The notes beneath the pieces were generated by a model that did not search any database, was not told where the DNA came from, and saw only the letters and a list, made by a program, of their open reading frames with translations. This document shows positions 7,885 through 15,101 of a stretch of DNA of 32,049 bases, piece by piece (the stretch's first letter is position 1; every line of letters begins with the position of its first letter). Made by a program: the position numbers and the translations under genes. Source of the stretch: JBBSJV01 sp038256935 (GTDB lineage: Bacteria > Patescibacteriota > JACMRA01); NCBI GenBank assembly GCA_038256935.1, contig JBBSJV010000004.1, positions 1 to 32,049 on the forward strand. Reading direction: 5' to 3'.

Positions 7885-8483
7885 AATAATTTTTGAGAAA
7901 ATAAGTTGCCAAGAGTTACCTCATTGATTGGAAGTTCTTTAAAATTAACCCACAAATTATCAGATTTTTTCTTACTAACAAGAAGCCTTACTAAGTTTTG
8001 TAGGTCGTCATTGTTTTTAATTCTAGTATCAAAGCTTTGAATATCAGGGTTGAAGCCTCTCATTCTTTTTTGTAATTTTCTAAGATTTCTATAACCTGGA
8101 GTCTGAGCAGAATCAGCGTAACAAACAATGATTTTTGTCCCTTCAGACTTTTTGCTAAGATCAATATCCATAACTGAAGGCATTTCGATCTCGACGTAAT
8201 GAAAACCTATCGATATAATCTGCTCCATCACAATCCTCCAATCATCTTTTGAAATAATTTTGTGACCGCCAGCTTTTGGGCTTCTAAAGCTTACCATTAG
8301 CATTCGATCAGCGCTTACAGGTTTTATTTGAGTAAGGCAATCTGGAGTAAAGTCAGTTATTTGATCAAGTCTAATATGTAATAAATGGTCTGGATTTGCA
8401 GATTTTATTTGAGTCAATAATTCTTGATTGGTAGCAGCTTTTAAAACTGTCAGGGTAGGCTTTGATTGGAAACTTAAATTCAT
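7881..8483 (-). CDS. Type I 3-dehydroquinate dehydratase-like protein, probably catalytically inactive
   Basis: 200 residues with the order of motifs of the AroD TIM barrel: LLHIRLDQI (34-42), MLMVSFRSPKAGG (61-73), HYVEIEM (95-101), TKIIVCYADSAQTP (116-129), and a following helix plus FNPDIQSF (144-151). In active type I enzymes the fifth motif reads roughly SYHDFxxTP with a catalytic His, and the sixth carries the Schiff-base Lys (DIVKIA). Here the His position is Ala123 and the Lys position is Ser150, while the Glu of the VEIE strand is kept. The protein is also shorter than the usual 220-250 residues. So it looks like a pseudoenzyme or a repurposed barrel. The alignment is by eye. It is divergent from the V-ATPase B gene and its end overlaps vapC. 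Confidence 0.6.
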   Translation of the reverse strand: MNLSFQSKPTLTVLKAATNQELLTQIKSANPDHLLHIRLDQITDFTPDCLTQIKPVSADRMLMVSFRSPKAGGHKIISKDDWRIVMEQIISIGFHYVEIEMPSVMDIDLSKKSEGTKIIVCYADSAQTPGYRNLRKLQKRMRGFNPDIQSFDTRIKNNDDLQNLVRLLVSKKKSDNLWVNFKELPINEVTLGNLFSQKLF

Positions 8484-8555
8484 ACTTGCTTGTGGTTTTG
8501 ATCTATATAGATTTTCTAAGGACTAATTAAGTTATAGTCAATTACCAAATCCTGC

Positions 8556-8584
8556 TTGACATTTTTGCCTGTATGGCAAATAAA
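8556..8584 (+). promoter_or_regulatory. Candidate promoter of the V-ATPase B gene
   Basis: A perfect TTGACA lies at 8556-8561, with a weak AATAAA at 8579-8584 after 17 bases. It would start transcription near 8591, downstream of the ATG at 8573 but upstream of the ATG at 8615. This supports the shorter protein. Confidence 0.4.
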
Positions 8585-8614
8585 TCTAAGTATTACTTAG
8601 TTGCAACTTTATAT

Positions 8615-10012
8615 ATGATTCGTTATAAATCCATCGACACTCTAAAAGGTCCTTTAGTTTACATTCGCCACACTCAAAACATCGGTTATCAGGAATTAGT
8701 TTTAATAGAAGATCCAAGTGGTCGTTTGATCCAAGGTCAGGTTATTATTTTAGAAGAAGACACTGCTGTAGTTCAACTTTTTGAAAACTCAGCTGGTATC
8801 CAAATCGACGGCGCTCAAGCTGTCTTTAAAGGAGAAACCAAAAACATCGCCCTTTCTCCAAGTATTTTGGGCCGCACTTTTGACGGGGTAGGGAGGCCAC
8901 TTGATGGGTATCAAATCGATGGAAAAGACGATCTATGGTACAATGAACCATTACCAATGGAGTATAGAAGTGTCTACGGAGCAGCTATTAATCCATTTCG
9001 AAGAGCAGAACCTCATGACTTTATCCAAACCGGTGTATCTTCAATCGATCTGACAAACACAGTTGTTAAGGGGCAAAAAATCCCAATTTTTTCAGGTTCA
9101 GGTCTTCCAGATCTAGAATTACTTGCTCAAATTGCAGCTAATGCTAGAACTAATGATCCAAATGACAAATTTACAGTAGTTGTCGGGGCCATGGGTATTA
9201 CTAGTGATCAGTACGAATACCTCAAAAATGAAATGGAAAAATCAGGGGCACTATCACGTTCTGTAATGTTTGTGAACTTGGCATCTGATCCGATCGTTGA
9301 AAGATTGCTTACTCCAAGACTTGCTCTAACAGTTGCTGAATACTTAGCCTACGATCTAGACTTTTCAGTTCTGACTATCCTATTTGATCTTACCAATTAC
9401 GCAAATGCCCTACGTGAAGTCAGTAGTGCCAAACAAGAAATTCCAGGTCGTGCTGGTTACCCTGGCTATCTGTATACTGATTTAGCAACGCTTCTAGAAC
9501 GCGCTGGAACAGTAGAAGGAAAGAAGGGATCCAACACCTTAATCCCGATTTTATCAAGACCAAACGATGATACAACTCACCCTGTACCTGATCTTACTGG
9601 CTACATCACAGAAGGTCAGATCGTACTGGATAGGCAATTACACAAGCAAGGAATCTACCCTGCTATCGATATCTTAGGATCTCTAAGTCGTCTTAAAGAC
9701 AAAGGTCAAGGAGAAGGAAAGACTAGAGAAGATCATGACAAAGTAGCTGATCAAATGTTTGCAGCTGTAGCTGAGGCTATCAAACAAGAAGAGCTTGCCT
9801 TAGTACTTGGATATGACTCTCTAACAGATGCTGGAAAAGCTTATATTAGATTCTATAAGGAATACAAAGAAAAATTCTTGAACCAAGGGACTCAAAACAG
9901 AACGATTTATGAAACTTTGGATATTGCTTGGGAGTTATTTAGTATCTTACCAAGAGAAGAACTAAAGAAAGTTAAGGATGAACTAGTCGAAAAATACGGT
10001 AAAAAAGTTTAA
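8615..10012 (+). CDS. ntpB: V-type ATP synthase/ATPase subunit B
   Basis: 465 residues from ATG 8615, the normal length. An in-frame ATG at 8573 would add 14 residues, but MIRYKSIDTLKGPLVYI is where the family starts. Landmarks are GRTFDGVGRPLDG, FIQTGVSSIDLTNTVVKGQK, IFSGSGLPDLELLAQIA (the non-catalytic B-subunit version without a Walker A Lys), AKQEIPGRAGYPGYLYTDLA with the arginine-finger region, LTGYITEGQIVLDRQLHKQG and KGQGEGKTREDH. In V/A-type rotary ATPases B alternates with catalytic A in the V1 head and couples ATP to H+ or Na+ transport. Here it stands alone: neighbours are a dehydroquinase-like gene (divergent) and an LCP gene (same strand), with no A, C, D, E, I or K subunit in the window. 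Confidence 0.93.
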   Translation: MIRYKSIDTLKGPLVYIRHTQNIGYQELVLIEDPSGRLIQGQVIILEEDTAVVQLFENSAGIQIDGAQAVFKGETKNIALSPSILGRTFDGVGRPLDGYQIDGKDDLWYNEPLPMEYRSVYGAAINPFRRAEPHDFIQTGVSSIDLTNTVVKGQKIPIFSGSGLPDLELLAQIAANARTNDPNDKFTVVVGAMGITSDQYEYLKNEMEKSGALSRSVMFVNLASDPIVERLLTPRLALTVAEYLAYDLDFSVLTILFDLTNYANALREVSSAKQEIPGRAGYPGYLYTDLATLLERAGTVEGKKGSNTLIPILSRPNDDTTHPVPDLTGYITEGQIVLDRQLHKQGIYPAIDILGSLSRLKDKGQGEGKTREDHDKVADQMFAAVAEAIKQEELALVLGYDSLTDAGKAYIRFYKEYKEKFLNQGTQNRTIYETLDIAWELFSILPREELKKVKDELVEKYGKKV

Positions 10013-10054
10013 CCTTTACGAGAATAAAAGTTTGTCATATTATACTTAAGATTT

Positions 10055-11632
10055 ATGCCTACAACGCCACAACATAGACCAGATGAAATCGATGAAATAA
10101 TTGCAGAAAGCACTGCAATACATGAAGATAAAACTCAGGTTGAGGTTGTAGAGCCTGCTACTTCTAAACCAGTTAGACCCAAGAAAAAGTTTAACCTTGG
10201 TAAGGTAATCTCACTCTTTCTAATCGTTATCAGCCTATTGATGATAAGTGGGATATTTATTTATTCTCAAAACTTTTTGGGTGCTGTGGATAACATTTCT
10301 GTCAGTGGCAACGATGATTGTGAAAATAGCTTTAGTTTCAGATGTATAAATGTACCTAACCCATTCAATACCGAAAAACCAAAACTAGCAGGAAGTGAAG
10401 AGGGTAGGACTAACTTTTTATTCATTGGAAGAGATTCTTCAGCAAGTCTAACAGACACTATCATGTTGGTATCATATTTCCATAATGAAAAAGCATTTGT
10501 CACACTCAATATCCCAAGAGATACTTACGTCACAGCTAGTTATCCAAATGATGCTGGGAAAACCATTAAAATATCAGAAAAAGTAAATGCCATTTATCCA
10601 TATGCTGAAAGTGCTAGTAGTAAAGAGGGTGCAGGGGCTGAAGCTTTATCCAATTTTGTAGCTAATGAGTTTAATATACCGGTTCATTATTGGGCCGTGA
10701 CAAACTTTGAAGGAGTAGAACAGGTTGTCGATCAATTAGGTGGTATCACTGTCAATGTAGATAAAGCCTTTACCGATTGTAGCTTCCCTACTAAAAACTA
10801 TAGTGGATATATCAGGCCATGCCCTGCTTTTGAGGTAGGTGAGCAACGAATGGATGGAACTAGATCTTTAATCTATGCTAGGTCACGTATGGCAGCAGCT
10901 GATGCCGGAGACTATGCAAGGAGCAGAAGACAAAGTTTGGTAATCCAAGGGATAACTTCTGAAATCAAACAAAAAGATGCGTTTTCTAATATTAATAATA
11001 TCAACGATTATCTCAAAATATTGGGAGATAACGTACGTACCAATATGAGTCTGCAAGATATGCTAGCCATGTATTATGTAGTCGAAGAGACTGATATCCA
11101 AAATAATTACTACAAGATTGTTTGGGAAGAAGGGAATGGAATACTATGTGCAGGTCCTGCAAGCAGAGGTTCAAATGTCAATTATTGTGGCGGCGCTTTG
11201 ATGGGAACAGGGAGTACTTCAGCTGCTGCTGTCAAAGCCAGAAACCAAATTCAGAACATGCTTGTCTCAGCTAAGTCTGAAGAGTTATTTAATACCCAAG
11301 TAACTTTTTTGGGAAATCAAAGCAATGAAACCAATACCCTCAGAAATAACTTTGTAAAAGCTGGTTTTGATAGTATTATCTACAATAACGCGTATTCTAG
11401 AAACATCCAACCAGCAGCTTCTAGAGCCACTACACCAAAAGCCACCCTGTATATCTTAGACCCAGCTCTACTTGCTTTATTTAACGAATTGCCAGAGAAA
11501 CCGGCAGGAACATACGAGGTAAAATCAGCCTTAGAAGAAGATAAGGTCCTCACTGAGACTTACAAAAATGCCAAGATGATAATGTGGGTTGAAAACGTAC
11601 CAGCAAGTAGTAGTTCAGCCGCGGCTTTATAA
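10055..11632 (+). CDS. LytR-CpsA-Psr (LCP) family protein with LytR C-terminal domain
   Basis: 525 residues. A cytoplasmic acidic and basic tail is followed by one helix (about 51-70, VISLFLIVISLLMISGIFIY). The LCP domain runs from about 118 to 300: NFLFIGRD, NIPRDTYV (R155 and D156, the phosphate-handling pair), VNAIYPYAES, GGITVNVD, and YARSRMA/DYARSRRQ (Arg residues that bind the lipid pyrophosphate). Residues about 415-475 look like the LytR_C domain (VTFLGNQSNETNTLRNNFVK). LCP enzymes attach teichoic-acid or capsule-like polymers to peptidoglycan outside the membrane, implying a Gram-positive-like wall. A -10-like TATTAT/TATACT (10038-10046) ends just 8 bases before the ATG, so the mRNA is probably almost leaderless. 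Confidence 0.92.
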   Translation: MPTTPQHRPDEIDEIIAESTAIHEDKTQVEVVEPATSKPVRPKKKFNLGKVISLFLIVISLLMISGIFIYSQNFLGAVDNISVSGNDDCENSFSFRCINVPNPFNTEKPKLAGSEEGRTNFLFIGRDSSASLTDTIMLVSYFHNEKAFVTLNIPRDTYVTASYPNDAGKTIKISEKVNAIYPYAESASSKEGAGAEALSNFVANEFNIPVHYWAVTNFEGVEQVVDQLGGITVNVDKAFTDCSFPTKNYSGYIRPCPAFEVGEQRMDGTRSLIYARSRMAAADAGDYARSRRQSLVIQGITSEIKQKDAFSNINNINDYLKILGDNVRTNMSLQDMLAMYYVVEETDIQNNYYKIVWEEGNGILCAGPASRGSNVNYCGGALMGTGSTSAAAVKARNQIQNMLVSAKSEELFNTQVTFLGNQSNETNTLRNNFVKAGFDSIIYNNAYSRNIQPAASRATTPKATLYILDPALLALFNELPEKPAGTYEVKSALEEDKVLTETYKNAKMIMWVENVPASSSSAAAL

Positions 11633-11637
11633 TAAGT

Positions 11638-12120
11638 TTAAGCGATTTTTTTTACCATTTTGCAATAGGAAATGTTTAATCCTGAGAGTAATTCGTGGTT
11701 TAATCCTGATTCTACAATAACAAATCCGTATTTTTGATAAAATTCAATTGCTTTTTGATTATACTCAAAGACATAGACAGTTGTCTCTCGTTGATTATTT
11801 TTAGGAATTTTATCAATTACATGATTTAGTAGTTTTGCTCCTACTCCTCTTGATTGGTATTGAGGATCAATATATAAATGGTATATGTTATCTTCATTTG
11901 ACGTCGGGTTGAATACTATATAACCCATTACAATATTGTTTTGAGTATAAGTATAAACTACTCTTGGTGTTTTAAATACATCTGCTAAATCAAATTCTTT
12001 CTTCAAATCGTTTGAATCAATTTTCCCTAAGTGACTGTCCAAATTTCTGAACTCTTTAAAACATGCAAGATATATATTTTCCAAAATTTGATACTTCTCT
12101 TTGGAAGTTATTTCAATCAT
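11638..12120 (-). CDS. GNAT-family N-acetyltransferase
   Basis: 160 residues forming one GNAT fold. Motif A, which binds acetyl-CoA pyrophosphate, is LYIDPQYQSRGVGAKLLNHV with the RGxGxxLL pattern. Motif B is NQKAIEFYQKYGFVIVESG. The first ~70 residues carry the acceptor-binding part and cannot be assigned to a substrate. A clear Shine-Dalgarno AAGGAG (12138-12133 on this strand) sits 12 bases before the ATG, one of few in the window. It converges on the LCP gene with only 5 bases between the stops. Confidence 0.9.
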   Translation of the reverse strand: MIEITSKEKYQILENIYLACFKEFRNLDSHLGKIDSNDLKKEFDLADVFKTPRVVYTYTQNNIVMGYIVFNPTSNEDNIYHLYIDPQYQSRGVGAKLLNHVIDKIPKNNQRETTVYVFEYNQKAIEFYQKYGFVIVESGLNHELLSGLNISYCKMVKKIA

Positions 12121-12184
12121 ATAAAATTTAAACTCCTTAAAAACTTATCAGTCAAAAAAAGTTTAATGTATTGAGTAAATAAAA

Positions 12185-12559
12185 TTACTCCGCCAAGAAT
12201 TTCTTCAAAAACTTGAATGACCACCAGCTATTTTTACTTTCCAAATCTTGCTCTACCATCTTGGCTGTGCCATATTTTTTGAGCAGTTCTAATTGATTGT
12301 AATAAGGTTTCATTTTTGTTTTGGCAGAATTGGTAGTATAGGTCTTACCATAAAACTCTTCCTGAAGCTCTTGATCAGTGGCTGTTGAAGTAAAGTCAAA
12401 TAAAGAAGTCTTGTTCCAGAAAAATATGTTGTTCTTAGCCTTTCTTTTTGGCTGTTTATTTTTTTTCAAAGTTTGTAAGGCAACGCTAGAATTCCCCTCT
12501 TTTAAAGCTGAGTTTGTAGTTTGTATGCCAAATAAATTTACAACTTTAGTAGGAAACAT
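12185..12559 (-). CDS. Hypothetical basic protein (124 aa)
   Basis: A Lys-rich, soluble 124-residue protein beginning MFPTKVVNLFGIQTTNS, with a strongly basic stretch KKNKQPKRKAKNN around residues 32-45 and an aromatic C-terminus (NSWWSFKFLKKFLAE). No known domain is recognised. The ATG lies next to the GC-rich repeat region, 42 bases from its first unit, so any promoter would have to lie within or beside those repeats. It could be a real small nucleic-acid-binding protein or a decaying gene. Confidence 0.45.
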   Translation of the reverse strand: MFPTKVVNLFGIQTTNSALKEGNSSVALQTLKKNKQPKRKAKNNIFFWNKTSLFDFTSTATDQELQEEFYGKTYTTNSAKTKMKPYYNQLELLKKYGTAKMVEQDLESKNSWWSFKFLKKFLAE

Positions 12560-12600
12560 AGGTATTAATAAATTTCATAGCACAGATTTTAGGTTTTTGC

Positions 12601-12921
12601 AAGGCCCCGCGGCGAGCGAGGGTGCTAGGTTTGGAACAAACCGACCGAATGGTGGCCCGACTTGTTCGGGGTAGAATTCGGTTTACCAAACATCGATTGA
12701 GAGAAAGGCCCCGCGGCGAGCGAGGGTGCTAGGTTGAGCCCCACGGCGACTGAGAGAAAGGCAATGCGTAAGCATTAGCTAGAACAGATCGGACTTGCTC
12801 CAGACTAGAATGGACCGACCGAATAGCTATGGGGCTTAACGGGTTCCCTACAAATTAAGTATTAATTTGAAAGGGTGTTCTTGATCGGGGTAGAATTTGG
12901 CTTGCCTGCGCGTCGATTAGG
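12601..12921. repeat. Two related GC-rich repeat units with internal hairpins
   Basis: A 31-base segment starting AAGGCCCCGCGGCG and ending GGGTGCTAGGTT occurs identically at 12601-12631 and 12705-12735. Both units also share GACCGACCGAAT (about 12642-12651 and 12814-12825). They end in a related tail, TCGGGGTAGAATT...TCGATT (12666-12698 and 12885-12917). Unit 1 is about 104 bp and unit 2 about 216 bp. Visible hairpins are GGTTTG-GAA-CAAACC (12628-12642), CCCGA-cttgt-TCGGG (12656-12670), AATGC-GTAA-GCATT with a GNRA-type loop (12763-12776), and a long stem at 12846-12875 (CCCTaCAAATTAA with its complement). The base composition is far richer in GC than the surroundings. No plausible ORF uses it. 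It may be a duplicated mobile repeat or a structured RNA. Confidence 0.7.
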
Positions 12922-12942
12922 AAAAGATCTTGAATAAAGTTT

Positions 12943-13080
12943 TTGGTTGTAAATATCAATTATTTTGAGGGTGATTTTATTTCAGGGTCCTATCTACTTA
13001 GAATAAGGAAAAGATTCTGAAACGAGTTCAGAATGACATCAATATTGTTTGTTACTAAATAATTTGATATTTACAAGGTC
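12943..13080 (+). repeat. Palindromic MITE/REP-like repeat, copy B
   Basis: The outer ends are inverted: TTGTAAATATCAATTATTT on the left (about 12947-12965) against AAATAATTTGATATTTACAA on the right (about 13057-13076). Inside lie two inverted arms: a left arm with GGGTGATTTTATTTCAGGG (about 12969-12987) and a right arm AGATTCTGAAACGAGTTCAG continuing to AATGACA (13012-13037). The total is about 138 bp. No ORF is present, consistent with a non-autonomous element. Confidence 0.7.
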
Positions 13081-13089
13081 GCTGCATTC

Positions 13090-13163
13090 AAAGGTCCTGA
13101 AATAAAATCAGGGTGACAATTGGAGTTTGTCAACGAAATAATTAACATCTACAAGGATGACAG
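13090..13163 (-). repeat. Partial palindromic repeat, copy D
   Basis: GGTCCTGAAATAAAATCAGG, followed by GTGACA (13093-13118), is the reverse complement of the left arm of copies B and C. The following CGAAATAATTAACATCTACA, continuing to AGGATGACAG (ending about 13163), matches the tail of copy C. It lies immediately beside copy B, so this stretch looks like a rearranged or nested pair of elements. Confidence 0.6.
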
Positions 13164-13200
13164 TTATTAATCGGACATCAGAGTAGGAAAGGGTTTTATT

Positions 13201-14379
13201 CTATCTCAATCCACTAAGTAAGTACAACTGTCTTGATTTTTCTCCTTCTGGAGAGATTACTGAAGGCTTTCCTGGATTAGATTCCCAGAATGTATTTTCG
13301 CTTTGGATTGTAGAAACGTAGTCTATCAAAAACTCAGAGTTGAAAGATTGAGTCCAGTCATCTTGAGCTCCTTCAAAGGTTAAAATCTGGACGCTGCTTT
13401 CACTGGCAAATCCTTCTTCTGTTTGGCTAGTCAAATGGATTTTTTTATCTGCTGGCTTGACTTGTAGACTTACAGTTTTGTTATTAGTATTAGTTCTTGC
13501 AAAATAATAAACTTGCTTGAGAGCTTCTTGTAGTTCCTTGGTGTTGAGGGTAAACTGACATGTAAAAGATTGTGGGATAATTTTATCGTAATCAGGGTAG
13601 ACTCCATCACTGTAGCGAAGTGCGATACTTGCTGAGCCAAGGTTGATCCAAATTAGATCCTCTAAGAATTCAAAACTTAAACTTTCTTGATTGGTATTGA
13701 AAGCAAATAAAAGTTGCAAACCTTTAGGGAGAGTTAAAAAGTTTATTTTATCGGCTTTAAGCTGTTCGTTGGTATCTGTTATTTCAGCTTGGACATTGGT
13801 TTTGGTGACTCTAAATCTATCTGTAGCAACTACATAAAAATGGTTTTCAATGCTATCAACTGTGAAACAAATATTCAAAAATGTTGGATCAAAAGTATTT
13901 TTAGCTTGCCCTACTGAGATACTAGCTGCTTTTATGGCTTCTAAAACTTCCGTAGTTTTGCAGCTCACACGAGCTTTAAGAGTATCTGTTTTTTTCTCAG
14001 GATTCACAAAATTGCTGAGCTGATCTGTATTTAATCTGAGAGTGTGCTTGCTTTTAGAGTTTTGAATGATCGCTGTGGATTTATCTGTGTCGATCTCGAT
14101 ACTTACCTGATCCTCATTTAACAGGGCAACTGTGCTGGCTAGAACTTCAGTTTTGATCAAGCATTGGTACTCTTCTGTTTGCTTTTCAAGACTTGAATAG
14201 GATAATTTGTTGCTGTAAAAAGTGGATTGATTAAAAGCTGAAATCTCAACCTCACTTTCACTGAAACTTAGCTTAGAGAAAGTAAAAATCTCAACATCAC
14301 TTCTTTTGGGGCTGATTTGGTTGCACAAGCCTAAAATTGTAGCTAAATCTTTTTGATTAAAGCTATAGAATAATTTCAT
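13201..14379 (-). CDS. dnaN: DNA polymerase III sliding clamp (beta subunit)
   Basis: 392 residues, slightly longer than the usual 360-380. The three-domain clamp pattern is present: N-terminal MKLFYSFNQKDLATILGLCN, middle-domain TFLNICFTVDS...VATDRFRVTKT (the family's VATDGHRLA strand), and YSDGVYPDYDKIIPQSFTCQ (the family's FPDYxxVIP). The ring-shaped dimer encircles DNA and tethers the replicative polymerase. It is not beside dnaA, recF or gyrB as in many bacteria; its neighbours are repeats (downstream) and an acidic secreted protein (divergent). The start has no Shine-Dalgarno sequence. The divergence of the middle domain is in line with CPR clamps. Confidence 0.92.
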   Translation of the reverse strand: MKLFYSFNQKDLATILGLCNQISPKRSDVEIFTFSKLSFSESEVEISAFNQSTFYSNKLSYSSLEKQTEEYQCLIKTEVLASTVALLNEDQVSIEIDTDKSTAIIQNSKSKHTLRLNTDQLSNFVNPEKKTDTLKARVSCKTTEVLEAIKAASISVGQAKNTFDPTFLNICFTVDSIENHFYVVATDRFRVTKTNVQAEITDTNEQLKADKINFLTLPKGLQLLFAFNTNQESLSFEFLEDLIWINLGSASIALRYSDGVYPDYDKIIPQSFTCQFTLNTKELQEALKQVYYFARTNTNNKTVSLQVKPADKKIHLTSQTEEGFASESSVQILTFEGAQDDWTQSFNSEFLIDYVSTIQSENTFWESNPGKPSVISPEGEKSRQLYLLSGLR

Positions 14380-14399
14380 AAATATGTTTTTATATAGTA

Positions 14400-14428
14400 T
14401 ATGTAGCGTATAAAATAGGCAATGTCAA
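14400..14428 (-). promoter_or_regulatory. Candidate dnaN promoter
   Basis: On the minus strand a perfect TTGACA occupies 14428-14423. At 17 bases the -10 match is weak (TACATA); a better TATACT lies 21 bases away. The AT-rich leader to the ATG carries no Shine-Dalgarno sequence. Confidence 0.4.
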
Positions 14429-14527
14429 GGTTCTAATCCAGAGCTAACGTTTGCAAATGTGAACTATAATTTGTAATAAGATCAATATTTGTCTTGACCT
14501 ATAAATTTGCTTATCCAAGACTCCAGG

Positions 14528-14562
14528 TAGCTCAGTGTTCTTTGCAAGTGGATGCTGAGCTA
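14528..14562 (+). promoter_or_regulatory. Stem-loop upstream of the acidic secreted protein gene
   Basis: TAGCTCAG (14528-14535) pairs perfectly with CTGAGCTA (14555-14562) around a 19-base loop. It lies 24 bases before the ATG at 14587 and is not followed by a T-run, so it looks more like a leader hairpin or protein-binding inverted repeat than a terminator. Confidence 0.4.
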
Positions 14563-14586
14563 TTAAAATTAAATTAAAATAAAATT

Positions 14587-14961
14587 ATGATCTACAATCA
14601 ATACTTAAACTTCCATTTTATAACATTAATAAGCTTATTAGATTTGTTTTCTTTACAAAACCAAGTAGATAACGATGAAGATGAGAGCGATCAAGAGCAA
14701 GAAACTGTTGAAGCTGTGCCTTATACTAATAACCCAACAGCACTGGACCCTGAATTATCCTATGTTGATGATCAAAGCCAAAATGAAAGTAGTATAGTAC
14801 AACCAGTTAACCCAATATCAGGGGCTTCAGGAGATGGTGATAATGCCAGAACTGATGATCCTTTTCAAGCTCAAGGGTCGAATTCAGATACAGATTATAC
14901 CCAAAAACTAAAAGGTAACCAAGATACGAATTCCAAATTGCCTAATCAAGGATGGATTTGA
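14587..14961 (+). CDS. Acidic low-complexity protein with N-terminal hydrophobic segment
   Basis: 124 residues. A hydrophobic start (about residues 8-24, LNFHFITLISLLDLFSL) may be a signal or anchor. The remaining ~100 residues are Asp/Glu/Gln/Asn/Ser-rich and look disordered, with no Cys, e.g. DNDEDESDQEQETVEAV and SGDGDNARTDDPFQAQG. No family is recognised. It is a single gene, divergent from dnaN and convergent with uvrA, preceded by the stem-loop at 14528-14562. The downstream 14997-15029 stretch has an imperfect inverted repeat (GAATTAAGAG with CTTCTTAAATTC), a weak terminator candidate. Confidence 0.5.
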   Translation: MIYNQYLNFHFITLISLLDLFSLQNQVDNDEDESDQEQETVEAVPYTNNPTALDPELSYVDDQSQNESSIVQPVNPISGASGDGDNARTDDPFQAQGSNSDTDYTQKLKGNQDTNSKLPNQGWI

Positions 14962-15101
14962 GCAACCATAACTGAATAAAACAAATACCCTAACAGGAAT
15001 TAAGAGCTGAAAATTGCTTCTTAAATTCTTGATTCAATTCTCCTGCAGTAACTATTTACCTATTATAAGTAAGCTTTTTATATAGAGAGAATAATCAGAA
15101 T

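Noticed and set aside
12378..12674. 98-aa plus-strand ORF running into the GC-rich repeats
   Set aside because: It is antisense to the 12185-12559 gene and its end is a translation of the repeat; no coding character.
12601..13165. CRISPR array or group II intron
   Set aside because: Only two long identical blocks, unequal spacing, no regular spacers, no cas or reverse transcriptase genes in the window.
14400..14562. tRNA-like sequence (TAGCTCAG and GGTTCTAATCC)
   Set aside because: The T-arm-like block precedes the D-arm-like block, spacing is wrong and no cloverleaf can be drawn.
14380..14586. Possible replication origin next to dnaN
   Set aside because: Only one weak DnaA-box-like sequence (TTATCCAAG) is visible, and dnaA is not nearby.
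14961..15101. Rho-independent terminator between the acidic protein gene and uvrA
   Set aside because: The inverted repeat at 14997-15029 is imperfect and has no following T-run on either strand, so it is mentioned only as a weak candidate.
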